The notes beneath the pieces are model-generated. The model was not told the origin of the DNA and searched no databases. It worked only from the letters and a program-made list of their open reading frames with translations. From contig QLUS01000024.1 in assembly GCA_018725535.1 (NCBI GenBank), forward strand, positions 1-16,816: a stretch of DNA of 16,816 bases, read 5' to 3'. This document shows positions 1 to 7,320 of this stretch, one piece after another. The DNA comes from Bacillota bacterium. GTDB taxonomy: Bacteria; Bacillota; UBA994. How positions within the stretch are numbered: the first letter of the stretch is position 1; every line of letters starts with the position of its first letter. A program made the translations under genes and the position numbers.

Positions 1-2297
1 ATCGAGTTATACGTGTCCACTGCTGCGTTCTTGGCGGGTTCAGGCAGCGCATGAAACTGCTCGGAAGTAAGAGCGGCAATGGAATCGCGTTTGAACCGAT
101 CAGGGCGAGTCAGCCATTCAGCATTGATAGCATAAAGTTCCACTTCCAGCGAATGCAGCAAATTAGCGTCAAAAGGTTGCTCCCTTTGCGCAAGGCTTTG
201 CAAATTTGAAATTCCCCTACTGGCAAACGACGCCGCAAGATACAATTCTCTCGTAGTGGCCCCTTTTATATCACCCGTGGTTTTCCCGAAATTTTCACGA
301 AAAGCGTCTTCGCTTTGAGTCTCAACCGATTCAAGGCGTCCTTTCGAGTGCCACGTCTTCGCCACTTCCTCCGCAATCTCGGTCGCAGCGACCTTACCCA
401 GACCCTTGAGCTTCGGCACTTCAGCCAGGATATGAGCGCGACCTGCCTCCACACTCGGCAGCGCCGCCGCGTCTTTCACTACCGCGTTGACCGCGTCAGC
501 AAAGTCGCGCTTCAGGATCTCATTCTTCTTGGTAAGTGCAGCACGGCGCGCTGGTGTCTCGCCCTTCGGTATCGCCGCTGTCTTGGCCCCTATGATCTCG
601 TCCACGGCCTCACGCGCAGTCGTTATAGCGCTAACTTCGCGAGCCTCAGCACGAGCGCGGTCGTCCAGCACCGTTGTACGCGAGCGCGGTTGTCGCTCAG
701 TCACTACTTCAAGCGGCGGGGTGGGTTGTGCCGGGTCGCGGAACCGGCGCTCCGGCAACTCGTGAAGTATCCCGTGTTCTTGTAGTAATCGTTGCACACC
801 CTCTACGCCGCGGCGAATGGCTTGCTCATCCGTCTCGGGTTTGGTTATGATCGTATCCGATTCGGGTATGATCGTACCTGAAGCGGGTATGACCTCACCT
901 GTCACGGGATCAACAATCCCGCGCGGGGGAACAGTCTCAGGTGTGCGTTCCAGCACATAGCGAGAAGTGATTTTGTTCTCTATCTCAGCGATCTGCGGGT
1001 CCAGCAGAGCGGCTTGCTCGTGTGCAACTAAACGCGCAGCCGTTATATCAGCGGCCTTGCGCGGCTTGGACCGAGCTTCCAACTGAGTAGCGAGGACCTT
1101 ACGCTCATCCAAAATCACTTTCTTTGCCCGGCGCTCACCCAAAGGTTTCTCAAGCTCGACATTCAACTCACGCAGGCGGGCACTCATGCCTCGATACTGC
1201 TTCGTCTGCTCGGCCTCGGCGTCCAACGCCGCAAGAGTACTTGTGACCTTCTCTCGCTGTGCGATCAAGTTGGCGCGCAATGCGACCTCTTGCTGTGACT
1301 CGGTAAGTGGCGCGATTGTTGGCGCGATTGTTGGCGCGATTACCGGCGGAGTTGGCGCGATTGTTGGCGCGATTGTTGGCGCGATTACCGGCCGCTCTAC
1401 AGGACGACGCGCGCTAGTTACCCCGCCCACAACACCGCCCGTCACCACACCCATGATCCCGCCGATCACAGCCGCGTTCAAATAATCACTGCGAGCCTCA
1501 TCACTGACCAGACTCTGCCCAGCGGCGAAGCGCTCGATCACGGTCTGTGCGGCCTCTGTGGCAGTCTCACCTATACCGCCTATCGCAGCGACCTTCCCAA
1601 CATCCTTGGCAACAGCACCGAACCCCGGTGCGCGGGGGGTAAGCACTTGCGCAGGGCCTATTAAACCCAGGCGACGCGCGGCCATAAGAGGAAGAATCGT
1701 GTCTAGGGCACCTGCGGCCACACCACCGGCAAGCGAGCGTGCAATGGGATCCGCTACCCCAGTCTCCACTGCCTCGGGGAAGATCGAACCCGTTGCCATA
1801 CCAACGGAGGCTGCGCCCACGCCGCTCGCCGCGCCGATATCTCCAATTCGCTTGGCACTCGCCGCGGAAGCAGCCTTGCGGGCAGCGACGGCGCCGGCAA
1901 GGCGGCCGGCGAGTCCGCCCGCGAACATGGTCGCAAGGATGGGGAGTTGACTACCAACGGCGTACTTGACGAGATCGACCCCGGCCCCCGCGGCGCTAAG
2001 AGCGCCGCCTCGGGTGTAAGCGTCGGCCACATCTTCAACGCGCATTTGATCGGGAGCGGCCGCTTCGTGAGCGGCCTTGACGATCGCCGCACCGGCCTCT
2101 TCGAGGGGTTTCGCGCCAAACCCGCGCCCCGCCATCTGGAGCAGTCCGCCGCCAATGCCCTTGAGTTGTTGTCTTCCTACACGCAAGCTTCGCTTGAACG
2201 GGCCGGGCGCGCTCGGGTCCGACGCGAACAGATCAACGCCGGCAACGGGCTTCGTAACATCCAGACCGGCTTCGGGTCCGAAAAGGTTGACAGCCAT
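1..2297 (-). CDS. Large internal virion/ejection-type protein, 3'-truncated
   Basis: An uninterrupted frame starts at ATG 2297, two bases after the previous stop, and runs off the left edge: at least 765 residues with no stop. Residues 1-110 are mixed helical (MAVNLFGPEAGLDVTKP). Residues about 115-295 carry several Ala/Gly-rich hydrophobic segments (LPILATMFAGGLAGRLAGAVA, SLAGGVAAGALDTILPLMAA, AVIGGIMGVVTGGVVGGV) around the motif GIGETATEAAQTVIERFAAG, which I recall from very large phage internal or polyvalent proteins. A repeat linker (VIAPTIAPTIAP twice, residues 304-330) leads to a charged coiled-coil region (about 331-440), a second small repeat (465-485), then a long helical region. Any enzymatic domain would lie beyond the edge. 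Its size and last place after two probable internal proteins favour a DNA-ejection protein. Confidence 0.65.
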   Translation of the reverse strand, partial: MAVNLFGPEAGLDVTKPVAGVDLFASDPSAPGPFKRSLRVGRQQLKGIGGGLLQMAGRGFGAKPLEEAGAAIVKAAHEAAAPDQMRVEDVADAYTRGGALSAAGAGVDLVKYAVGSQLPILATMFAGGLAGRLAGAVAARKAASAASAKRIGDIGAASGVGAASVGMATGSIFPEAVETGVADPIARSLAGGVAAGALDTILPLMAARRLGLIGPAQVLTPRAPGFGAVAKDVGKVAAIGGIGETATEAAQTVIERFAAGQSLVSDEARSDYLNAAVIGGIMGVVTGGVVGGVTSARRPVERPVIAPTIAPTIAPTPPVIAPTIAPTIAPLTESQQEVALRANLIAQREKVTSTLAALDAEAEQTKQYRGMSARLRELNVELEKPLGERRAKKVILDERKVLATQLEARSKPRKAADITAARLVAHEQAALLDPQIAEIENKITSRYVLERTPETVPPRGIVDPVTGEVIPASGTIIPESDTIITKPETDEQAIRRGVEGVQRLLQEHGILHELPERRFRDPAQPTPPLEVVTERQPRSRTTVLDDRARAEAREVSAITTAREAVDEIIGAKTAAIPKGETPARRAALTKKNEILKRDFADAVNAVVKDAAALPSVEAGRAHILAEVPKLKGLGKVAATEIAEEVAKTWHSKGRLESVETQSEDAFRENFGKTTGDIKGATTRELYLAASFASRGISNLQSLAQREQPFDANLLHSLEVELYAINAEWLTRPDRFKRDSIAALTSEQFHALPEPAKNAAVDTYNS
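843..905 (-). repeat. Three 21-base tandem repeats
   Basis: Three adjacent 21-base units (843-863, 864-884, 885-905) share GG(G/T)TATGA followed by a less conserved part. They encode the seven-residue repeats VTGEVIP, ASGTIIP and ESDTIIT (residues 465-485) of the large internal protein, between two helical regions. Confidence 0.8.
1309..1389 (-). repeat. 12-base tandem repeats in a 45-base higher-order unit
   Basis: Six copies of GGCGCGATTGTT or GGCGCGATTACC (plus strand) are arranged as two blocks of three, separated by the 9 bases GGCGGAGTT. The order within each block is the same (two TGTT-type copies, then one TACC-type), so the block itself has been duplicated. They encode VIAPTIAPTIAP-TPP-VIAPTIAPTIAP, a Pro-rich linker in the large internal protein. 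Confidence 0.92.
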
Positions 2298-2299
2298 GA

Positions 2300-3691
2300 T
2301 TACTTCGCTGGTACGCCTGTCACAGTCACGTTCTTACGTTTGGCTTCTGCCAGCCCCTGCTCAACAGTCTTACCCGCCGCTCGGGCCTGAGCAACGACCT
2401 CTGCATAAGTCATTGCCTGTGGTGCAACAGGTCGAATCGCAGTGGCCTGTACCTCTCCAGAGACGGTGTCAAGCACATTCGCAATGGGATTTTTCACGTC
2501 AAGAACCGAGGGCTGTATCCCTGGAGGAACTTGAAACGCGCGGGGCTGCGCCCCGATACGCCCTTCCAATGCCGCCGCGGCCGCTTGTGCGCGAGCACGA
2601 TCAGCTTCAGAAGTCCGGGGATCGAGGATGGTCCTTGCGAGGTCAAGCTGTGCAACTTTGACCCGTGCAGCGGGCATCTTAATAAGTTCGTCCAGGATGA
2701 GCTTTTGTTGCTCGTTGGAGCGCTTCACTGCCACCTGCTTCTTAGTGTCAACGCCGATGTTATATCGCATGTTCATAAGCCCCTCGATCGCCCCACCGAT
2801 ACCTCCGACGCGAGAAGGGTGGACAGCGAGGTAGCGTTCCTCAACTGCCGGAGTAGGAGCCGCTGGCTCGGCACGACTGGCGACCAGCCCAAGTTCGCGA
2901 ACGTTTTGTGTTGCGTCCTCGGAGCCTAACGCTGTTGGAACTTGAGTAACTACAGGGGCCACAGCGCCGAGACCTTTGATGAACTTCTCCGTCCCACCTG
3001 CTGCTGAAACTGTCTTAGCAAACTCGGGAGTAAGGATACTCTCGCCTTGGGGTGACATAAAAGCATCGCGAGCGCCAATGGTAAAAGCGGGAACAGCAAG
3101 TCCAGCGATCCCGCCGACCGCCGCGCCTTTAGGCCCCATACCGACGAAGCCGAGCTTGGCTCCTGCCGCCATACCAGCCATGCGGGTACCTGCGTCAATG
3201 ACACTAAGCCTCTTTTCGATTTCTGAGGCCCTAGGATCAGCAAAAGTTTCTCCTATACCGACCCCTTCGTAAGTGAGAGCTGCTGCCGGCGCTACAGCAC
3301 CAAGCGCAGGAACGGCAACGCGCGCAGCGATTCCAAGCCCGCGCGCAGCTCCGCCGAAAGCACGACTGAGAGTAGGCAATTCTGCGGCCATGCGCGCGCC
3401 CGCCGTCGCCGGGGGAACAGGCGGAATAGCCCCTGTGACTGGAGGCACAGGAACCGAAGGGGTCGGAGGCAAAGCCGCACCGAACCCCGTTGGGGCGCGG
3501 CGGGGGTCTACCCCGATACGCCGCTCTGCATCTACGGCTTGTAGATTGATCCGGCGTTCACTGGCTATGCGCTCCTCCTGCATCATCCTACGAACCTCAG
3601 GGTTTGGGTTGAGTCTTTCATGATCAAGCCCTGCCACGCGCGGGCCGGGTTTGATTGAACCTAGAACGAAATCCAGAAACGGGTTAGCCAT
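2300..3691 (-). CDS. Probable internal virion/ejection protein
   Basis: This 463-residue protein starts at ATG 3691 with AAGGTGG just upstream, in an 11-base gap after the previous gene. A charged helical start (to about 65, including VRRMMQEERIASERRINLQ) leads to a Pro-rich linker (about 74-96: PPTPSVPVPPVTGAIPPVPP). Residues 112-210 are rich in Ala, Gly and Val with hydrophobic stretches (GLGIAARVAVPALGAVAPAA, AVGGIAGLAVPAFTIG) that could be amphipathic or membrane-seeking. The C-terminal half is helical and charged, ending AEAKRKNVTVTGVPAK. Gly/Ala-rich membrane-seeking segments are common in podophage ejection proteins, which leave the capsid with the DNA. The role is inferred from composition and from its neighbours. 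Stop TAA lies two bases before the next ATG. Confidence 0.6.
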   Translation of the reverse strand: MANPFLDFVLGSIKPGPRVAGLDHERLNPNPEVRRMMQEERIASERRINLQAVDAERRIGVDPRRAPTGFGAALPPTPSVPVPPVTGAIPPVPPATAGARMAAELPTLSRAFGGAARGLGIAARVAVPALGAVAPAAALTYEGVGIGETFADPRASEIEKRLSVIDAGTRMAGMAAGAKLGFVGMGPKGAAVGGIAGLAVPAFTIGARDAFMSPQGESILTPEFAKTVSAAGGTEKFIKGLGAVAPVVTQVPTALGSEDATQNVRELGLVASRAEPAAPTPAVEERYLAVHPSRVGGIGGAIEGLMNMRYNIGVDTKKQVAVKRSNEQQKLILDELIKMPAARVKVAQLDLARTILDPRTSEADRARAQAAAAALEGRIGAQPRAFQVPPGIQPSVLDVKNPIANVLDTVSGEVQATAIRPVAPQAMTYAEVVAQARAAGKTVEQGLAEAKRKNVTVTGVPAK

Positions 3692-3702
3692 ACCACCACC
3701 TT

Positions 3703-5544
3703 TTAGGTCGTCGTGCTCTGCGATACCAGCGTACTCATCGCGTTGACGAGGGACGTGATAAGCGCGTAGTTCTTATCCGCACCGTACTGCTGCGCGCCCA
3801 TGCGAAACTTCAAGCCCTCTACAACCGCGAGCATCTGGGTGTGCGCGTTGGCGATTGCAACGCGGCTGATTTCAGTGTTCTGTGTGGTCGTTTGTGTGAC
3901 CAGCTCGGTTTGCAACTTGTTCTTCGCGATAACCGCCTCGTTGTAAGCCTTCGTAGCCTCTACGTCGGTCCGATAGGTTTCCACGCGCAATCGGTTCGTG
4001 TCCAACTGTCGTCGGACCTCGGCCTCGTAAGCCCCCAAGCGTCCTTGGAAATTCGCCAGTTTTATACGAGCCTGTTCGCTCTCGGCGGTCAGTACGCCTA
4101 GTTGAATGTCTGAGCGCGTCTTGGCCGCATTCACTTGCTCTGTAAACGCGCGAACTTGGGTCTCGAAGATGTTAACCTTCGCCGTCTCGCCGTCAATGCG
4201 CGCGCGGTACAGCCCAAACTCGGCGCTCTTAGCTTGCACCTGTGCGACGTAACCATCAACCAGCGCGCGATATGCGTCGAGTTTGTTTCTTTCAATTCCT
4301 GCGCGCACGTTCGCCGCGTCCATCTGGGTGCGGTAGATGTTCACCGAAGCAGTGACCCCGTCCAACTGCGCGCGATAAATATCAACCAGCCCTCGGTTCA
4401 TTGCAACCTGCTCACCAACCGCAGCGATCTGTGTGCGATAGATTTCAGCTTTGGCGAGCTCACCTCGGATGCGTTCGGAGAACGTAGCAGCTTCGGCCTT
4501 GTAAGCGTCAAGGCGCGCAGCATAACGCTTCACGAGCGCGTCATAGATCGTAAGCGAGGCTTCCAGCGTGGCTTTCGCAACATTCAGAGCGCGCTCCATC
4601 CTTGAATTGTGAAATCCTAGTAGGATGTTCTCCAGTTCCTTCGACTGCTCAAGAACGAACCTGCGGTTCTCCACGTACAGATCCGCACGCTTTAGCGCGA
4701 CCTCACGGCTCGCACTGGAGAGCTTGTTCTGAAGGTCTCGTTGCGCCCGCTCGACTGCGAGGGTCACTTCTCCAGGCGGGAGCGGGAACCCGCGGGCGGC
4801 GGAGATGCGGTACGCCTCATCAACCTGGATCAGCGTGCCCTCGGTCTCACGGTCGCGAAGTCTGTCCCACAACGCGGCTTCGTCGGCTGGTTCCAATCCA
4901 TACCCGCCGTTCTGGAGATCGAAGAGCAACTTCGCCTTCACTCCGTTGAGCAGGGCGGAGTCGTACGCCTCTTCATAGAAAGTGAACGAATTGGTCGGTA
5001 CCAGCAGATCGTCCGCTGGTAGCACCGCCCGGAAGGAGGGCAGGTCGATACTCGGTGCAGGAGGCAACACAAGCGCATCGAATATGGGCGTAGCGGGCAG
5101 ACCAAGCAGCGGAGCCACAGGAATATCGGGCAGAACAAAATCAACCGGCGTAGGAGCGCCGGGCAATGTTGCTGAAGGTACGGACGGTAGATCAAGCGGG
5201 AGCTGGACTGCATTCAGATCAGGAATGAAAACGTTAGAGACTGCGGAAAACGTAGAGTCCGCCGGCACTGGAGCGGCGATGCCCCGCGTGTCCAATGCTT
5301 CTCGCCCGGCGGAGAAAATAGGGGCGAAGACCTGCGGGGTGGAAGCATAGTTGTACGAGTTCGGAAGAAGCCGGTTGATATTAAACCCGGCGTCCGCGAA
5401 CTGCACATTCGCTGTTTCAAGCAGTCCCAACAAGAAGGTATCAGCCAGCGACAGGGCGCTAGCCACAAACGCGGCGTTCGCGTTAATGTTTGCCTGTGCG
5501 GCATTGGGGGCGGAAATTATTACTTGCGGGATCGGGAGTGCCAT
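3703..5544 (-). CDS. Coiled-coil virion protein with YR heptad repeats
   Basis: This 613-residue protein starts at ATG 5544 behind GAGG. Residues 1-100 are Ala-rich. Residues about 110-185 are Pro-rich and low in charge (LPSVPSATLPGAPTP, LPPAPSIDLPS). Next comes FYEEAYDSALLNGVKAKLLFD with a WDRLRDRE and RGFPLPPGE block, then a long helical, charged region to about 570. From residue 347 to 523 the motif Y-R-x-x-[ILMV]-D/x recurs (AYKAE, IYRTQI, IYRAQL, IYRTQM, AYRALV, LYRARI, IFETQV), first at spacings of 21, 21, 14, 21, 21, 14 and 21, all multiples of seven, then of 25 and 18. This implies a continuous coiled coil or helical bundle. I recall unassigned phage virion proteins with the same layout. 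An internal ejection or tail-core protein is plausible given its neighbours. Confidence 0.68.
   Translation of the reverse strand: MALPIPQVIISAPNAAQANINANAAFVASALSLADTFLLGLLETANVQFADAGFNINRLLPNSYNYASTPQVFAPIFSAGREALDTRGIAAPVPADSTFSAVSNVFIPDLNAVQLPLDLPSVPSATLPGAPTPVDFVLPDIPVAPLLGLPATPIFDALVLPPAPSIDLPSFRAVLPADDLLVPTNSFTFYEEAYDSALLNGVKAKLLFDLQNGGYGLEPADEAALWDRLRDRETEGTLIQVDEAYRISAARGFPLPPGEVTLAVERAQRDLQNKLSSASREVALKRADLYVENRRFVLEQSKELENILLGFHNSRMERALNVAKATLEASLTIYDALVKRYAARLDAYKAEAATFSERIRGELAKAEIYRTQIAAVGEQVAMNRGLVDIYRAQLDGVTASVNIYRTQMDAANVRAGIERNKLDAYRALVDGYVAQVQAKSAEFGLYRARIDGETAKVNIFETQVRAFTEQVNAAKTRSDIQLGVLTAESEQARIKLANFQGRLGAYEAEVRRQLDTNRLRVETYRTDVEATKAYNEAVIAKNKLQTELVTQTTTQNTEISRVAIANAHTQMLAVVEGLKFRMGAQQYGADKNYALITSLVNAMSTLVSQSTTT
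3978..4506 (-). repeat. YR heptad-multiple protein repeats
   Basis: This encodes residues 347-523 of the coiled-coil protein. Tyr-Arg-type motifs recur at 21- or 14-residue spacing, keeping a fixed heptad position over seven intervals, before the spacing loosens near the C-terminal end (25 and 18). The repeat is at protein level; the DNA copies have diverged. Confidence 0.8.
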
Positions 5545-5595
5545 CTTAAGGCCTCGATTCGGTCATTATCATTATACCGCATTCCACTATTCAGG
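5545..5595 (-). promoter_or_regulatory. Possible -10 element before coiled-coil gene
   Basis: The 51-base gap upstream of the 613-residue gene contains TATAAT at 5573-5578 (minus strand), within GCGGTATAATGATAATGACC. No good -35 hexamer lies at the usual distance. The same 15 bases, GCGGTATAATGATAA, also occur at 10465-10479, 128 bases before the start of another structural gene. A GAGG ribosome binding site lies at 5552-5555, seven bases from ATG 5544. The promoter is suggestive only. Confidence 0.3.
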
Positions 5596-7320
5596 CTAGC
5601 TGATCTGTCTTTCTATCAGCATCATGAGTCGTTCCGCGTCTGTCGTAGGCTGTGTTGATGGGACCGGAGCCTCTTTCGGCGGGGGCACCAGTCGTTGCGC
5701 CTGATTCTTCACTACTGCGCGCTGATCCTTCCATCTGAATTTATTGGTCTTAACCAAGCCATTTCTAGCTAGCCTGTAATTAAGCATGAAAGCAGCAAAA
5801 ACCGCGGGACTAACTCTTGCCGCCAGTTCAGACCTCGTGGATGCCAACCAATCCGTACCGGGTGGAAAAGACGAAGGCTCTAGGTCAATAATCCGCTGCT
5901 TTGCAAAGGTATCAACCACAAGCACCGTCTTGTCCATGGGCGTCCACTTAACAAGCGTTAGATCGAAATTTGGCCCGTACTTGACCTTTGCTTCTCCATG
6001 AATTCGAATCTTATCCGGCGATTCGCCGCGCCCGTTGGAAAAAAGGCCCAAATCTTCTGCACCTTTGACAGGGCTGAGTGGGTACAGCAACGCCGTATCC
6101 CCGGGTTGCAGGTACGCAGGAAAATAGTGCCATGAATTGTTGAATCCGGGAGTTGGGTTGATCGTTTCTATGTCCACCATCACCGCTTCGGCCAGATACT
6201 GCAAGTACAATTCTGCTGTGTGCGTGCTTATGGTGTTGACCAGATTGGGGACATCGATCAATCCGTCAGTATCGCCTACAACGTCATTAGGAGTGGCATA
6301 AGTACTATCGGAGCGCGTTGAGTTTCCCTCATTTATGAGCCCTGGGCTGAGAACAAAAAACTCCGGGGCGACACTTCCATTCCACACATCCCCCTCACTA
6401 GCGAGACTGAATCGTCCGATCGGGCCGTGGGGTCTTATGTACGTTAACGCGCCGAAGGGGCCAGGATAAGTACCGCCTGTGCTAGTTATACGCATGGCAG
6501 GAAAAGTATTGAACTGAACAGACTGAATGAACCCATTCCCACGCGCGATGTTCGTCTCTGTCCGCGTACCTTGAATCACCTGTTCTCGTAAAACTCCCGC
6601 CGCATTTATATAACTCAGTCGCACTGTCCGTGTAGAAACACGAGACCCAATATCAGTGAAAAGGCTGCCAGGAACCTCGGGTCCGATCAACTCCACAGTG
6701 AACTGTGAGGCGGACCATGGCGCCGCGCTGCCGGGCACCTTATTCAAATGGGGCTCCCACTGATATGTGTTCGCCAAGGCGGGCAGCACCCCACTCGTAA
6801 GTTGTGCCAGCGCATTAGTGCTGTTGGTTTTCAATCTGTTCTTTTCCCTCGCCACACCGAAAGCTCCGCCATCTTGAGTTTCCACATCAGGCGGAACAGT
6901 GACTACTAAACTGGACCCATCACTTAGAAGAAATGCTGCTGTACTGAGACTTGTGTACGACCACGCGCCCGTGAACGTTTGTCCCGTCGTTGCGCCGAGG
7001 ATCGTTCCCCCGGACAACCTCACGTTTGACCCTTGCGAATGAGACCCGAAGAACAAACTTCTAAAAGGCGTCACATCTGGAAGGCTTACCAACGTCAAAA
7101 AGGATGGCGCGCCGGCAGTAATTTTGATTTTGTCCATCCACACGTCATCCTTCATGAACAAGGACTCTATCCGCACCTGCGCAACGCCGCCTATCGGAAA
7201 TATGCGAGTGAGAACGCGCACCTTGGAGCGCTGCATGAAGGCTTTCATCTGTACGAGTTTCGTCTTCGCCCATGGGAGTAAATAGGCACCCTCGACTTGA
7301 ATGTCCAACCGGAGAGGCAC
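5596..7320 (-). CDS. Virion structural protein, family not recognised
   Basis: This 574-residue protein starts at GTG 7320, which shares one base with the preceding TAG stop (TAGTG, 7318-7322). No clear ribosome binding site is visible, so translational coupling is likely. There is no signal peptide or membrane helix. Most of the length is beta-rich with many Gly, Thr, Ser and Pro (GGTILGATTGQTFTGAWSY, TRTVRLSYINAAGVLREQVIQ). A middle segment looks helical (VPNLVNTISTHTAELYLQYLAEAVMVDIE). The C-terminus has a basic region (NKFRWKDQRAVVKNQAQRL), a Pro-rich linker (PPPKEAPVPSTQP) and a final short helix, AERLMMLIERQIS. I do not recognise the family. Its location between the repeat-rich tail protein and the internal coiled-coil protein suggests a tail, spike or baseplate-like component. 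Confidence 0.65.
   Translation of the reverse strand: MPLRLDIQVEGAYLLPWAKTKLVQMKAFMQRSKVRVLTRIFPIGGVAQVRIESLFMKDDVWMDKIKITAGAPSFLTLVSLPDVTPFRSLFFGSHSQGSNVRLSGGTILGATTGQTFTGAWSYTSLSTAAFLLSDGSSLVVTVPPDVETQDGGAFGVAREKNRLKTNSTNALAQLTSGVLPALANTYQWEPHLNKVPGSAAPWSASQFTVELIGPEVPGSLFTDIGSRVSTRTVRLSYINAAGVLREQVIQGTRTETNIARGNGFIQSVQFNTFPAMRITSTGGTYPGPFGALTYIRPHGPIGRFSLASEGDVWNGSVAPEFFVLSPGLINEGNSTRSDSTYATPNDVVGDTDGLIDVPNLVNTISTHTAELYLQYLAEAVMVDIETINPTPGFNNSWHYFPAYLQPGDTALLYPLSPVKGAEDLGLFSNGRGESPDKIRIHGEAKVKYGPNFDLTLVKWTPMDKTVLVVDTFAKQRIIDLEPSSFPPGTDWLASTRSELAARVSPAVFAAFMLNYRLARNGLVKTNKFRWKDQRAVVKNQAQRLVPPPKEAPVPSTQPTTDAERLMMLIERQIS

Noticed and set aside
315..785. Plus-strand frame of 156 codons near the left edge
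   Set aside because: It is antisense to the long minus-strand frame that starts at 2297; Arg/Ser/Leu-rich composition is typical of a shadow frame.
1309..1389. Repeat array considered as CRISPR or an origin iteron set
   Set aside because: The units are 12 bases, contiguous without spacers, and lie in frame inside a gene; they encode a Pro-rich linker.
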